DNA from: Anaerolineae bacterium
GTDB lineage: Bacteria > Chloroflexota > Anaerolineae > Promineifilales > Promineifilaceae
Assembly: GCA_030425205.1 (NCBI GenBank)
Contig: JAUIAP010000013.1
Location: forward strand, 106,169 to 170,168
Length of the DNA: 64,000 bases
Direction of reading: 5' to 3'
Shown here: positions 44,315-53,862 of the stretch, one piece after another
Numbering within the stretch: the first letter of the stretch is position 1
How the letters are laid out: each line of letters starts with the position of its first letter
Position numbers and translations under genes: made by a program
Notes under the pieces: model-generated
Told to the model about the DNA's origin: nothing
Databases searched by the model: none
The model's input: the letters and a program-made list of their open reading frames with translations, nothing else

Positions 44315-46006
44315 TTATCCATCAGGCTTCACAAATCCGCGTTGGATCAAATAGTTGAGCAGGATGTGTGCGCTCGATTCGGCCGAATTTGCCGTCGCAT
44401 CGATCCGAATCTCTGGATTACGCGGCTGCTCAAATGGGACATCGATGCCGGCAAAGTTGTCGATCTCACCACGCCGCGCCCGTTGGTAAAATCCCTTCTC
44501 ATCCTTCTGTTCCGCAACCTCAAAGGGGGCATCCATCCACACCTCAACAAATTGCCCATCTGCAACCATCGCCCGCACCTCGTTGCGCGTACTGCGATAG
44601 GGGCTGACCGCCACGCAGACGGCGATCCCTTCATGACGCACAATCTCGCTGGCGATGAACCCAATGTGGCGAATGTGTGTCTCCCGATCGGCACGGCTAT
44701 AGCCCAGCTTCTGTCCCATATTGGTGCGCAACACGTCGCTATCGAGCAGGGTCACCGTGCGTCGCTGGGCGCGCAGGAGCGTTGTCAATACGGAGGCGGT
44801 TGAGGATTTGCCGCTCCCATGCAATCCTGTAAACCAGATGCAGACCCCTTGCTGTTGCTGTTTACTGTTGCCACGCTCTATGTAGGCCGCCGTTTTCTGA
44901 CGCTCGAACCATGAATCTGGTTTGCGTCCCTCTGGCGTCTCAATACGATGCAGCTGTGATCGCAGGATCGGAGCCGTTTTTGCCCCGCGCGGCACGCGGT
45001 CAAGCACATCCACTTGGCTATTGTCGCGGGCGTGGACGAGCGTGCGAAATGGAATCAGCTTCACGCCGATCTCGTCACTGTAATCGCGGAAGAGGTTTTG
45101 GCCCTCATAGGCATCATAAAAGCGGTTGCCATCACGGTCGGTGAGCGGACTGGCGTGATTTCGGCCGATAATCAGATGATTCGCCCCATAGTTACGCCGC
45201 ATAATCGCATCCATGACCGTCTCACGTGGGCCGGCATAGCGGGAGGCAAATGGCAACAGCGCAAGCAGCACGCGATCTTTGTCAAAGTAGCGTTCAACAA
45301 ACGTCTCATAACTGTGGATACGGTTATAGAATGCGACATCCCCCATTCTTTCTAATCCGACAATGGGATGCAAAAACAGCGCACCATTGACCTCATCAAT
45401 TGCCCGTCGCGTCAACTGCTCATGCACAAGGTGCAGCGGGTTGCGCGTCTGAAAGGCGACGATATTCGGATTCCCCATTGCGCTAAATCGTTGGCGCGTC
45501 TGGAGAGGGGTCAGGCGCAGATTTTGGAAATCATAATGCGGTGGCAAGCGCGGCACTCGCAACTCACCCGATATGAACCACGTTCCCCAGCGGTGCATCT
45601 CCGCAACCAATGGGTGGCGCAGATCAAACTTGCCGAGTAGTTTTGTGGCGGTTTCTTCTAAATCCCAGCGATATTTTTCGGCAACTTGCATCGTTGCCAA
45701 CAGCTGATTTTGCTCTGTTCGCAGGCCAATTTCCATCCCGACTTCAACGCGACTGTCTTCTGGAACAGACAAGACGATCGGCAGCGGGAAGAGGGTTCCA
45801 TCGCGCAAGCGCAGGTTGTCCAACACGCTATGAAAGTCCGCTTCGCTCATAAAGCGGTCGAGTGGCGAAAATCCACCCGTCGCCAGCAACTCAAGGTCGC
45901 ACATCGTCCGGGCAGAAAGGCGAATGGAAGGGAGATGGTCGGTCGTTTTTTCGGCCGATAAATCGACCAGCCGACCCCCATAGGGTGAAATTAGCTCAAC
46001 AGTCAC
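44315..46006 (-). CDS. sat: Bifunctional sulfate adenylyltransferase/adenylylsulfate kinase
   Basis: 563 residues. The N-terminal part (about 1-385) is ATP sulfurylase, with QTRNPLHLVHE (186-196) and GRNHASP (281-287). The C-terminal part is APS kinase (CysC), with P-loop GLHGSGKSS (394-402) and the segment DSDVLRTNMGQKLGYS. Together they turn sulfate into PAPS for assimilation or sulfation. The sulfurylase motif has Leu where HR is usual. The start is GTG, confirmed by GAGGAG five bases upstream. No reductase gene is nearby. Two inverted palindromes separate it from folK. Confidence 0.95.
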   Translation of the reverse strand: MTVELISPYGGRLVDLSAEKTTDHLPSIRLSARTMCDLELLATGGFSPLDRFMSEADFHSVLDNLRLRDGTLFPLPIVLSVPEDSRVEVGMEIGLRTEQNQLLATMQVAEKYRWDLEETATKLLGKFDLRHPLVAEMHRWGTWFISGELRVPRLPPHYDFQNLRLTPLQTRQRFSAMGNPNIVAFQTRNPLHLVHEQLTRRAIDEVNGALFLHPIVGLERMGDVAFYNRIHSYETFVERYFDKDRVLLALLPFASRYAGPRETVMDAIMRRNYGANHLIIGRNHASPLTDRDGNRFYDAYEGQNLFRDYSDEIGVKLIPFRTLVHARDNSQVDVLDRVPRGAKTAPILRSQLHRIETPEGRKPDSWFERQKTAAYIERGNSKQQQQGVCIWFTGLHGSGKSSTASVLTTLLRAQRRTVTLLDSDVLRTNMGQKLGYSRADRETHIRHIGFIASEIVRHEGIAVCVAVSPYRSTRNEVRAMVADGQFVEVWMDAPFEVAEQKDEKGFYQRARRGEIDNFAGIDVPFEQPRNPEIRIDATANSAESSAHILLNYLIQRGFVKPDG

Positions 46007-46035
46007 AATCGCTCCTCAATAAACTGGCTCAAGGT

Positions 46036-46094
46036 TCGGGAAATCCAATTCCCGAACCACAGAGTGGGCATGTATCGGGAATTGGATTTCCCGA
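46036..46094. repeat. Pair of 20-bp palindrome-like units in inverted orientation
   Basis: The 20-base unit at 46036-46055 (TCGGGAAATCC then AATTCCCGA) is exactly the reverse complement of 46075-46094. Each unit also folds on itself. A related unit occurs near 60009-60029. Confidence 0.7.
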
Positions 46095-46144
46095 TACCAT
46101 CGCGTACAACCACACCATTCCTCAAAGAGCCATAAAACTTTTGC

Positions 46145-46630
46145 CTATTCTATATGTTGTGCGGCTAATTCTGCGTAGGCAACTGCATTCAACATCTCGA
46201 CGACCGATTTGCCTGTTGCGGGATGACGCATATCTGGCGCAATTTCCGCCAGCGGGGCCAAGACAAAGGCACGCTCTTCCAAACTATGTGGGGGAAATTG
46301 TTTCTCGCCAACCGTGACAACCTGATCGCCATAGAAAATGAGGTCGATATCAATCACGTGTGGCCCCCATTTTTCGGTCACGCCGCGTCCAATTTGCTGT
46401 TCGAGACGCTTGATCTTCTGCAGGAGAATTTCGGCCGATAATGCCGTCTCACCCCCTAAACAGGCGTTGAGATAGTGTGGCTGATCTTGGTTTGGCCCCC
46501 ACGGTGCAGTTTCGTGTGCGCTGGATTGTGCCGTAATCGTCACAAACTCTGCTAGCCCTGTCGCTGCCGCCGCCATGTTGCGCGCCCGATCCCCTAAGTT
46601 TGTGCCAAGCGAGAAATAAACTTGTGGCAT
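46145..46630 (-). CDS. folK: 2-amino-4-hydroxy-6-hydroxymethyldihydropteridine diphosphokinase
   Basis: 161 residues from the ATG at 46630, matching the family start (MPQVYFSLGTNLGDR). It adds pyrophosphate to the pterin precursor in folate synthesis. Motifs are SLGTNLGDR, ETAPWGPNQDQPHYLNAC, and WGPHVIDIDLIFYGD with the conserved Asp pair. The ending HPATGKSV is usual. Folate supply fits the one-carbon genes that follow, although no other folate synthesis gene is here. There is no ribosome site. Confidence 0.93.
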   Translation of the reverse strand: MPQVYFSLGTNLGDRARNMAAAATGLAEFVTITAQSSAHETAPWGPNQDQPHYLNACLGGETALSAEILLQKIKRLEQQIGRGVTEKWGPHVIDIDLIFYGDQVVTVGEKQFPPHSLEERAFVLAPLAEIAPDMRHPATGKSVVEMLNAVAYAELAAQHIE

Positions 46631-46636
46631 TGTCAG

Positions 46637-46697
46637 TGAACAGTTTCCAGCCAACAGTGAACAGAATCGTTAAGCAGTTCCCGTTCACTGCTGACTA
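46637..46697. repeat. GTGAACAGT/CTGTTCAC repeat upstream of folK
   Basis: Units CAGTGAACAG occur twice and GTTCACTG once, so the region can fold. Related units lie at about 37357-37390 between rny and recX. Confidence 0.45.
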
Positions 46698-46726
46698 TTA
46701 GTGATTTTTTACGAATCGCGTAAGCC

Positions 46727-46768
46727 CTGAAAAACCGAGTTTCTGGTAGAAACTCGGTTTTTGAAGGT
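46727..46768. repeat. Hairpin repeat with AACCGAGTTTCT arms, copy 2
   Basis: Perfect 15-bp arms (46730-46744 and 46748-46762) and the right flank GAAGGTC are shared with the copy at 7633-7675. It lies downstream of fhs and can act as its terminator in either direction. Confidence 0.8.
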
Positions 46769-46786
46769 CAATCAGAATTGATATTA

Positions 46787-48685
46787 CTACATCAACCCTA
46801 TGACCATCCCCGTCTCAAGGTCGATATCAATGTCATAGAAAGCTGGGCGCGTCGCCAAGCCCGGCATTGTTGACATCGTGCCAAGCAGTGGATAGAGGAA
46901 ACCTGCGCCGACGCTTGCCCGAATCTCGCGCACGGGAACGGTAAAGCCAGACGGCGCACCCTTCAGGTTGGGGTCATGGCTAATGCTCAAATGGGTCTTT
47001 GCCATGCAGATCGGCAACTTGTCAAACCCGTTGCGCGTGTAGTCGGCGATCTGTCGCTCGGCCGTTTCGCTAAACGTCACACCCGCTGCGCTGTACATCT
47101 TCTTGGCAATCGTTTCGATCTTTTCCTTGATGCTCAAATCGAGGTCATAGAGGAATTGGAAGTTGCTCTCTTTTTCACATGCTGCGATGACGGCTCGCCC
47201 CAAATCGGCCGAACCTGCCCCACCGTCTGCCCAATGGTTTGAGACAACCGCATCCTCCGCCCCCGCCGCAATCGCGTGCCTGCGCACCAGATCAACTTCG
47301 GCATCCGTATCAGACGTGAAGCGATTCACCGCCACAACCACAGGCACACCATAGCGTTTCGCGTTGCGAATGTGCGCCACCAAGTTATCTGCTCCTGCCT
47401 CAAGCAATTCGAGGTTTTCTTCAATATACTCGGGAGCCAGCGGCTGACCCGCCTTCACGAGCGGTCCGCCACCATGCATCTTGAGCGCACGAATCGTCGC
47501 CACAAGCACGACACAATTTGGCTGCAAGCCACTCGCACGACACTTGATATTAAAGAACTTCTCCATTCCAATGTCTGCGCCAAATCCTGCTTCTGTAATC
47601 ACATAGCCATCATCGCCAACCAGCTTGAGTGCGATCTTGTCCGCCACAATCGAGGAGTTGCCATGCGCGATGTTGGCAAATGGCCCCGCATGAACAAAGG
47701 CGGGGGTCCCTTCGAGCGTCTGCATCAATGTTGGCTTGATCGCCTCTTTCATCAAAACGGTCAACGCACCCGCGCAGCCCACATCTTCACACGTCACGGG
47801 TTCACCTGCATGGGAGAAACCGACCACCATTCGGCCGATGCGCTCCCGCATATCTGCCAAGTCAGTCGTCAATGCCAAAATCGCCATGATTTCGCTGGCA
47901 ACGGTGATGTCGAACCCCGTCTCGCGTGGGAATTGCTCCGCGACGCCACGTCCAACCTCAATACCGCGTAACATGCGGTCGTTCATATCGACGACGCGCC
48001 GCCATGTCATCGTCTCTGGATTAATGTCCAAGCGTGCAAACCGTCCCGCCTCTTCTTCCGTCAGCTTATCGGGATCGCGTTCAGTAATCCCCAGTTTGAC
48101 CAAACGGCGCACCTGAATCGGTGAAAATTCGCGTTTGCCCTTCTTGGTAGGCACTAAACGGCGATAAAGTGCTGCATCACTCTGCTTTGATTCATGATAC
48201 ATGCGCGTATCTATCGCTGCGGCCAGCAGATTGTTGGCCGCGCTGATTGCGTGAATATCGCCCGTTAAATGCAGGTTGAACTCTTCCATCGGGATGACTT
48301 GACTATAGCCGCCGCCCGCTGCGCCACCCTTGATTCCAAACGTTGGCCCCATGCTCGGTTGGCGAATACAGGTGAACACCGTTTTGTCGAGATGTGCGCC
48401 CAACGCTTGGCTCAAACCGACGGTCGTTGTGGTCTTGCCTTCACCAAGTGGCGTGGGCGTGATGGCCGTGACGACGATGTAGTTGCCATTCGGCCGATCC
48501 TGCATCCGCTCGACAACATCTAATGAAATCTTGGCCTTGTAATGTCCATACAGCTCAATTTCGTCTTCTTCAAGCCCCAACTGTTGCGCAAATCCGTAGA
48601 TTTTGACGGGGGTTGCCGCCTGTGCAATATCAATGTCGCTCGGGACGGGACGTTTTAAATCTTCCAACTTATGTGCGGTCTTCAT
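46787..48685 (-). CDS. fhs: Formate-tetrahydrofolate ligase
   Basis: 632 residues, longer than the common 555-560. It joins formate to tetrahydrofolate at the cost of ATP, giving 10-formyl-THF. Motifs are [18 protein letters not shown] (P-loop), [26 protein letters not shown] and [18 protein letters not shown] precedes the ATG. It is the last gene of a one-carbon group on the minus strand, 280 bases from the next, and the AACCGAG hairpin follows it. With MetF it would supply methyl-THF. The folD-type dehydrogenase/cyclohydrolase needed between them is not in the window. Confidence 0.96.
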   Translation of the reverse strand: MKTAHKLEDLKRPVPSDIDIAQAATPVKIYGFAQQLGLEEDEIELYGHYKAKISLDVVERMQDRPNGNYIVVTAITPTPLGEGKTTTTVGLSQALGAHLDKTVFTCIRQPSMGPTFGIKGGAAGGGYSQVIPMEEFNLHLTGDIHAISAANNLLAAAIDTRMYHESKQSDAALYRRLVPTKKGKREFSPIQVRRLVKLGITERDPDKLTEEEAGRFARLDINPETMTWRRVVDMNDRMLRGIEVGRGVAEQFPRETGFDITVASEIMAILALTTDLADMRERIGRMVVGFSHAGEPVTCEDVGCAGALTVLMKEAIKPTLMQTLEGTPAFVHAGPFANIAHGNSSIVADKIALKLVGDDGYVITEAGFGADIGMEKFFNIKCRASGLQPNCVVLVATIRALKMHGGGPLVKAGQPLAPEYIEENLELLEAGADNLVAHIRNAKRYGVPVVVAVNRFTSDTDAEVDLVRRHAIAAGAEDAVVSNHWADGGAGSADLGRAVIAACEKESNFQFLYDLDLSIKEKIETIAKKMYSAAGVTFSETAERQIADYTRNGFDKLPICMAKTHLSISHDPNLKGAPSGFTVPVREIRASVGAGFLYPLLGTMSTMPGLATRPAFYDIDIDLETGMVIGLM

Positions 48686-48967
48686 TTTTCACCTGTGTGT
48701 AAATAGCAATTTGGCTTTTCGGCCGAACATTGAACTGCCGACGAGCTACAATGCTCAACATTTTCATTCATGCGCTTCATGGCTTCCCCATGTTCCCACG
48801 CATGGGCAAACACAGACTGCATAATACCCTGAATTTTCAGCTTGCCAAATGATATACGGTTGCTGCAATATGTTGGTGTTTTCGATAAAGAGGATTCGAG
48901 ATCAACTGAGAACAGACCAATGGTTCATTGCGAACGCTGTACGCCCACCATGCATTCGCAAATTAGC

Positions 48968-49540
48968 CTACCCGTCCATCAACGCCACCAGCTGTGATTC
49001 TAAATCTGCATACCCCGATGCACGCACTTCAAGCGGCAGCCCCAAGAACTGCGCCGCCGCCTTTGCCTGTTCAATCAATTGCGGATCAGGTTTTTGCACC
49101 AGATAAACGACGCGCTTGTAATGCTCAAAGTACGTCTCGCGCAGCTCTGGATAACGATCCAGCCCCATCCCTTTCACAATCATGCCGCGAAATGTGCGCA
49201 CCATAAAATCGGTGAGGAAAAATGTGCCAATCTCCTCAGCCATTAATGGATCGGAGCCGTACCATTGAAAACAGTGATCGCCGCGCAAGCGTTCAACGCC
49301 GTACTTATTCAATACCTGATCCAACTCGCCGCCCGTCCCACAATCCCCATAGACGACGATCAACCGCTCATATTTGTCGCGCAGCTCCACGATCCGTTTC
49401 TCAACGGCTGGCGCAATCTTTTGGACATGCACATGGAAGTTGGCATCTACACCAAAAACAGCCACGTCCCAGCCGTGCTTTTGTTTAATTGCCAACACTT
49501 CTCGCGCCAAGGCGCCACACAGAATTAGAGCTGTATTCAT
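48968..49540 (-). CDS. DUF1638 family protein
   Basis: 190 residues. The pattern [16 protein letters not shown] and HCFQWYGSD with conserved Cys residues matches DUF1638, a family of unknown function often found beside corrinoid methyltransferase genes. That fits its place here, next to the pterin methyltransferase. The conserved Cys/His residues could bind a metal or a thiol substrate, but this is inference. A composite hairpin of the AGCGCGACCAGC type separates it from the upstream gene. Confidence 0.82.
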   Translation of the reverse strand: MNTALILCGALAREVLAIKQKHGWDVAVFGVDANFHVHVQKIAPAVEKRIVELRDKYERLIVVYGDCGTGGELDQVLNKYGVERLRGDHCFQWYGSDPLMAEEIGTFFLTDFMVRTFRGMIVKGMGLDRYPELRETYFEHYKRVVYLVQKPDPQLIEQAKAAAQFLGLPLEVRASGYADLESQLVALMDG

Positions 49541-49550
49541 TACGGACCAA

Positions 49551-49610
49551 GTTGGAGCGCGACCAGCTTAGTCGCTTCTTGACGGGCGGATAGGCTAATC
49601 GCGCTCCAAC
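49551..49610. repeat. AGCGCGACCAGC hairpin family, large copy
   Basis: Outer arms GTTGGAGCGCGA (49551-49562) and TCGCGCTCCAAC (49599-49610) are perfect complements. The smaller unit GCGACCAGCTTAGTCGC is nested inside. Related hairpins stand in two other gaps of the same cluster. Confidence 0.75.
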
Positions 49611-49631
49611 TCACAAATTTACGGGACGCGC

Positions 49632-50534
49632 TTAGCCGCGACGGCGACGGCGACGCTCACGACCGCCACCGCGCTTATCACCTTCGGCCGCAGGTTCACG
49701 CTTTGCAGCAATCCATTCCATACAGTTTTCGTCATTTCCCAGCAACGTGTTTGCCGCCAAAACCGCTGTCTTAACTTCTTCGTGGAGCGGGTTGAGAATG
49801 GCAGAAGTCATGCCTGAAGCCATCGCCATCGACAAGAAGGTGGCCGTCATCGGCGACCGAGCTGGTAAGCCAAAGGCGATATTGCTCGCCCCACAGCACG
49901 TATTGACCTTCAACTCCTCAACACAGCGGCGAATAATCGAAAATGCCTGTCGTCCCGCATAGCGCATTGCGCCAATTGGCATCACGAGCGGATCGATCAG
50001 CACGTCCTCACGCGGGATGCCATAATCCATCGCCCGCTCGACAATTTTCTTGGCGACGGCAAAGCGCACATCAGGGTCTTCCGAAATACCCGTTTCATCG
50101 TTAGAAATCCCGATGACCGCACAACCATACTTCTTGACCAAGGGCAGCACGACTTCGAGCCGTTCCTCCTCGCCCGTTACCGAGTTGAGCAACGCCTTCC
50201 CTTCATACACGTCCAATCCACGCCGCAACGCTTCCACAATCGAAGAGTCGATGCAGAGCGGTACGTCCGTGATCGATTGAATGAGCTGGATACTTTCAGC
50301 CAATATCGTTGGCTCATCGGCGAGTGGAATACCCGCGTTGACGTCGAGCATCTGCGCCCCCGCCGCGACCTGCGCTAGCGCATCTTGTTCGACCCGTGAA
50401 TAGTTGCCAGCCGCCATTTCGCGTGCCAGCAGCTTGCGCCCTGTCGGGTTGATGCGTTCCCCGATCATCATGAACGGGTGGTCGGGGCCAATGAGAACGG
50501 TTTGTGTTTTTGATGAAATGACTGTTTCAAACAT
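49632..50534 (-). CDS. Pterin-binding (methyl-THF) methyltransferase with Arg-rich C-terminal tail
   Basis: 300 residues from the ATG at 50534, fixed by AAGGAAAT just upstream. The DHPS-like barrel begins FMMIGERINPTG and has DVNAGIPLADEP, LCIDSS, LLNSVTGEEERL and SNIAFGLPAR, as in AcsE/MtgA-type methyltransferases and the folate domain of MetH. It would move the methyl group between methyl-THF and a corrinoid protein. The last 14 residues, KRGGGRERRRRRRG, form a basic tail not needed for the fold. Similar tails occur on two neighbours that act on the same carrier. Confidence 0.9.
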   Translation of the reverse strand: MFETVISSKTQTVLIGPDHPFMMIGERINPTGRKLLAREMAAGNYSRVEQDALAQVAAGAQMLDVNAGIPLADEPTILAESIQLIQSITDVPLCIDSSIVEALRRGLDVYEGKALLNSVTGEEERLEVVLPLVKKYGCAVIGISNDETGISEDPDVRFAVAKKIVERAMDYGIPREDVLIDPLVMPIGAMRYAGRQAFSIIRRCVEELKVNTCCGASNIAFGLPARSPMTATFLSMAMASGMTSAILNPLHEEVKTAVLAANTLLGNDENCMEWIAAKREPAAEGDKRGGGRERRRRRRG

Positions 50535-50598
50535 GATTTCCTTGTAATACGGGCTTGATGCACCGTCTAGTTTTGTTCGTTTGGATAAATTGTTCGCG

Positions 50599-51684
50599 TT
50601 ACGTTTTGCGCTGGCGCGGACTTTCTTTGGGCGCAGGGATGTCGGGAAGTTGCTCAGTATAGGTGCCAAAGGAAGAGGCGATTGCAGCGGGAGAGAATGA
50701 TGCGGGATCGATCGCAGCGGCGGGTGGATTCGGCCGATAAATGCGTGGCAACAAACCCGCGCGCTCGACAATTTCTGCCACCGATTGCTCCTGCCGATAC
50801 GCCATGATATGCACGCCCGACACCCCTTCTATCTCCTGCATCTCTTGAATTAGCTCGATACAAATTTGCTTGCCTTCCTCCACTTTCTTATCTTTCGGGG
50901 TCTTCTGCAATCGCGCCACAATACTGTCTGGAATATGCACGCCCGGCACATTGGTGCGCATATATTCTGCCGCCTTGTCAGACCGTAACGGCCCTACCCC
51001 AGCTAAAATAAACACCTTTTCGTGCAGCCCCATATCGACAACACGCTGCATGTACTGCTTAAAGCGCGGGACGTCATAGACATATTGTGTCTGTATAAAA
51101 TCGGCACCAGCCTCGATCTTTTTCGCTAGGCGCAACGGTCGCCAATCAAACGGTGGCGCAAACGGATTGGCCGCCGCACCTAAGAAGATACGCGGTGGCT
51201 CTGTCAATTTTCGCCCGCTTAAAAACATACTCTTATCACGCATGATTTTAGCCGTGCGCAAAAGCTGCATACTGTCAAAATCGAAAACTCGTTTCGCCTG
51301 TGGCTGGTCGCCTGCGGTCACATCGTCGCCCGTCAGACAGAGAATGTTCATCACCCCCATCGCCGCCGCGCCTAAAATATCGCCCTGTATGGCGATTCGA
51401 TTGCGATCCCTACACGAAATTTGCAGCACGCATGCATAATCGAGGCGTGTTAGCAGCGAACAAATAGCGACACTGCTCATGTGGCAATGCGCGCCGCTGC
51501 CATCGGTCGCATTGATCGCATCGGTCACGTCTGCAAGAATCCGTCCCGCCGCGTAGACATCCTCTGGATTGGCACTATCGGGTGGATTCAATTCGGCTGT
51601 CACCGCAAAATGACCCGCACGCAAAACGCGCTCTAGGCGACCGGGTGATTTGTACTCGCTGTGCGTCTCTGAGTTCTTTGTCAT
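50599..51684 (-). CDS. metF: Methylenetetrahydrofolate reductase
   Basis: 361 residues. The MTHFR barrel is evident: FAVTAELNPPDSANPEDVYAA near the start, LQISCRDRNRIAIQGDILGAAAMGV, ILCLTGDD, GADFIQTQYVYD, and AGVGPLRSDKAAEYM. It reduces methylene-THF to methyl-THF. The length beyond 300 residues is a Pro/Ala-rich extension ending PKESPRQRKT, mildly basic like its neighbours' tails. It lies 27 bases downstream of metV, an arrangement typical of MetVF complexes that take electrons from ferredoxin-linked partners. Confidence 0.93.
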   Translation of the reverse strand: MTKNSETHSEYKSPGRLERVLRAGHFAVTAELNPPDSANPEDVYAAGRILADVTDAINATDGSGAHCHMSSVAICSLLTRLDYACVLQISCRDRNRIAIQGDILGAAAMGVMNILCLTGDDVTAGDQPQAKRVFDFDSMQLLRTAKIMRDKSMFLSGRKLTEPPRIFLGAAANPFAPPFDWRPLRLAKKIEAGADFIQTQYVYDVPRFKQYMQRVVDMGLHEKVFILAGVGPLRSDKAAEYMRTNVPGVHIPDSIVARLQKTPKDKKVEEGKQICIELIQEMQEIEGVSGVHIMAYRQEQSVAEIVERAGLLPRIYRPNPPAAAIDPASFSPAAIASSFGTYTEQLPDIPAPKESPRQRKT

Positions 51685-51711
51685 CGTTGTCGGGGCTGCT
51701 GTGGGATCATA

Positions 51712-52257
51712 TTACGCATGTACAACTGCAACATCGTCCATCGCTACCCAACCGACGGGGGTAATCTGGTCGATGCCAGTTAGCTGATTGACCCACGCTG
51801 ACTGCCCTTGAAGCCGTTGATTGACTGGTGGATTAAGTTTCATCATCTCGTCGCCATACGTTCCCATCTTCTGCGAGCGTTCAAACGCCTCAACCCAGAC
51901 ACATTTCATCTCTGGCACAACTTCACAATTTCCGTTTTGGCGCACACCCCCACACGGGCCATTGCGCAAATTCTTGGGACAGGTCATCGGACAGGTCATG
52001 CCTGTCGAGTGCAGCACACATTGCCCGCACATCTTGCAATCGAAGATCACCTCTTTCGACAGTCGCTCAGCACCAACAACGAGACGTTCTACCCGTTCAT
52101 AGCCGATCCGTTTGATGATGGGATCGAGAACGCCAATTGCATTGTGTGTTGCCGTGTACGCTTTTTCAAGGACGCGCGGATGGTCTTGCAGAAATGCGCC
52201 AAATGATCTGACTGATCGGCCGATTCTTGTCTCATCCAATCCATCACTGTCATTCAT
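51712..52257 (-). CDS. metV: MetV-like zinc/iron-sulfur partner of MetF (MTHFR C-terminal family)
   Basis: 181 residues from the ATG at 52257. A Cys-rich core runs CKMCGQC, then TCPMTCPKNLRNGPCGG and NGNCEV, the MTHFR_C pattern of MetV in acetogens. MetV binds zinc and forms the core of the MetF complex, linking it to electron carriers. Immediate proximity to metF supports this. A region upstream of this ATG is repeat-derived and not coding. Presence of MetV suggests a non-NADPH electron source for methyl-THF formation. Confidence 0.9.
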   Translation of the reverse strand: MNDSDGLDETRIGRSVRSFGAFLQDHPRVLEKAYTATHNAIGVLDPIIKRIGYERVERLVVGAERLSKEVIFDCKMCGQCVLHSTGMTCPMTCPKNLRNGPCGGVRQNGNCEVVPEMKCVWVEAFERSQKMGTYGDEMMKLNPPVNQRLQGQSAWVNQLTGIDQITPVGWVAMDDVAVVHA

Positions 52258-52295
52258 CGTTGCGCTTCCATTTAATTTACGAGATACGGGCAAAT

Positions 52296-52375
52296 GGTAC
52301 GTGGTGCGTACTCTGGACACGCACCACGTATCACGTACCACGCATTGCATTATGGCGAAAACTTCATATCACAAA
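52296..52375. repeat. GTGGTGCGT palindrome with GGCGAAAA right arm
   Basis: The core GTACGTGGTGCGT pairs with ACGCACCACGTATCACGTAC. The right side continues GGCGAAAACTTCAT, as in the MITE at 42434-42548, but no left terminal repeat is seen. It lies between metV and the homocysteine methyltransferase gene. Confidence 0.65.
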
Positions 52376-52409
52376 AGGTTAATGAGATCCACCGTAAGCG
52401 TCAATATTC

Positions 52410-53387
52410 CTACCCACGCCGCCGTTTGCGCCGTTTGCGCCCAACCATTTGTAGATTCACGATAGTCGCCTCTTGCGTCGGCATCGCCTCTGGCACGGGA
52501 ATTGCATCGCTCACCACTTGTTTCATCAAGTGGATATGTTCGGGCGTGCTGCCGCAACACCCCCCAATCAGTTGAACGCCAACTTCTCTCATGCGATGCG
52601 CGTAGCCGCCCATCACCTCTGGCGTACCGTCATAAACTAAATCTTCACCGACCCACTGTGGCATTCCCGCGTTTGATTTTACAATCAACAGTATGTCGGG
52701 ATTCAACTCGCGCATCGTGATCATCACATTTTCGGTGTCTGGCATGTTGTTGCCACAATTCGCCCCTATCGCGGTCAAATCGAGCTGCGACAACGCCTCG
52801 ACAGCGGCAGCGGCTGACACACCCATCATCGTGCGCGCGCTCGTGTCGAAGCTCATGGTGGCGCAGATCGGAATATCGGCCGAAACTTGCCGCCCCCCCT
52901 CATACGCCGCCTTAACCTCATCCAAATCACTCATCGTTTCGATCCAGAGTAGGTCAACCCCTCCCTCGATCAGGCCGCGCGCCTGTTCCGCAAACGCTTC
53001 AACCGCTTGCTCATACGACATGTTGCCCATCGGTCGCAACAGTTCCCCCGTTGGGCCAATGCTGCCCGCAACGAGCACCGGACGCCCCGCCTCGGCAACG
53101 GCTTCCCGCGCAACTTCTGCGGCCGCACGGTTGATCTCGACCACGCGATCTTGCAACTTATGCAGCTTCAATCGAAAGTGCGTACCACCAAATGAGTTGG
53201 TCAAGATCACATCTGATCCCGCTTCAATGTAGCAGCGGTGCATGTCGATCACTCGATCTTTGTGCTCGATATTCCACATTTCTGGCGGATCGCCAGATTC
53301 CAAGCCGCGCTTAAAAAGTTCAGTTCCCGTCGCGCCGTCGAGGATCAGTGTGCCATTTTCTTCAATTCGCCTTTGCAGTATATTCAT
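52410..53387 (-). CDS. Homocysteine S-methyltransferase (MetH N-terminal domain type) with Arg-rich tail
   Basis: 325 residues, equivalent to the stand-alone homocysteine domain of cobalamin-dependent methionine synthase. It starts with ILDGATGTELFKRG and has LTNSFGGTHFRL, AGSIGPTGELLRP, and the zinc ligands C211 (GANCGN), C277 and C278 (GGCCGSTPEH). It would take the methyl group from methylcobalamin on the carrier protein and form methionine. The last 10 residues, GRKRRKRRRG, are strongly basic. No folate, B12 or reactivation domain is fused; those are separate neighbouring genes. Confidence 0.92.
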   Translation of the reverse strand: MNILQRRIEENGTLILDGATGTELFKRGLESGDPPEMWNIEHKDRVIDMHRCYIEAGSDVILTNSFGGTHFRLKLHKLQDRVVEINRAAAEVAREAVAEAGRPVLVAGSIGPTGELLRPMGNMSYEQAVEAFAEQARGLIEGGVDLLWIETMSDLDEVKAAYEGGRQVSADIPICATMSFDTSARTMMGVSAAAAVEALSQLDLTAIGANCGNNMPDTENVMITMRELNPDILLIVKSNAGMPQWVGEDLVYDGTPEVMGGYAHRMREVGVQLIGGCCGSTPEHIHLMKQVVSDAIPVPEAMPTQEATIVNLQMVGRKRRKRRRG

Positions 53388-53540
53388 AAAATAGGGTGCA
53401 AGTTGCAGGTTGGTCTTTAAGAAATAATACGGTGATTCGCTACCTACGGTTAAATAGGGCTCCCGCCCCCGCTTCGCGTTCGAGGCGAGTACATAAAGTG
53501 CGTTGTCGGTATCCGATGCTTCGGATTAAAAGCACTGGGG

Positions 53541-53575
53541 ACAACACGCTTGAGCGTGTTTCGCATGCCAGCCTT
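53541..53575. repeat. AACACGCT hairpin repeat, second copy of the 18139-18172 family
   Basis: Perfect arms AACACGCT and AGCGTGTT with loop TG. On the opposite strand, ATGCGAAAC followed by the hairpin matches the copy after the propeller gene. Confidence 0.6.
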
Positions 53576-53625
53576 TGGTTTTAACCAAAGTTTTAAAGGA
53601 TTTTGATCACCGCATTGAGTGCACC

Positions 53626-53727
53626 GTAAAGTAAGTCCTGTCATACCTGCCTTCGCAGGTATCCATTCTTTTCTAAGACTGGATTCCCGCGCAGGCGGGA
53701 ATGACAATGCCATAAAATTTACTTTAC
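53626..53727. repeat. Small non-coding element with GTAAAGTAA terminal inverted repeats and paired dRS3-like palindromes
   Basis: GTAAAGTAA (53626-53634) and TTACTTTAC (53719-53727) bound the element. Inside, ATTCCC-N8-GGGAAT (53683-53702) has exactly the form of the neisserial dRS3 repeat, and CCTGCCTTCGCAGG (53647-53660) is a second, inverted half. The pair can fold into one long hairpin. Confidence 0.6.
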
Positions 53728-53862
53728 ACTGTATTAAGTTCTTAAATCATAACTTGCAACTTGCAAAATTATTCTTGTGTTTGTTGATTTGTCATTGTTG
53801 TGAGACCCGCGATCACCGTTGATAGTAGTGACAATGCCGCGCGACCTCAACCAGTTGCAATG

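Larger units (their letters stand above)
53388..53862. other. Repeat-rich intergenic region inside the one-carbon cluster
   Basis: 475 bases without a reading frame. Outer arms TGCAAGTTGCA (53397-53407) and TGCAACTTGCA (53755-53765) face each other. Inside are an AACACGCT/AGCGTGTT hairpin and a GTAAAGTAA-bounded element. It looks like a landing site for repeats and could split the operon into two transcripts. Confidence 0.55.

Noticed and set aside
50535..50771. 78-residue N-terminal extension of the pterin methyltransferase
   Set aside because: The extension has no family resemblance and a good ribosome site precedes the internal ATG at 50534.
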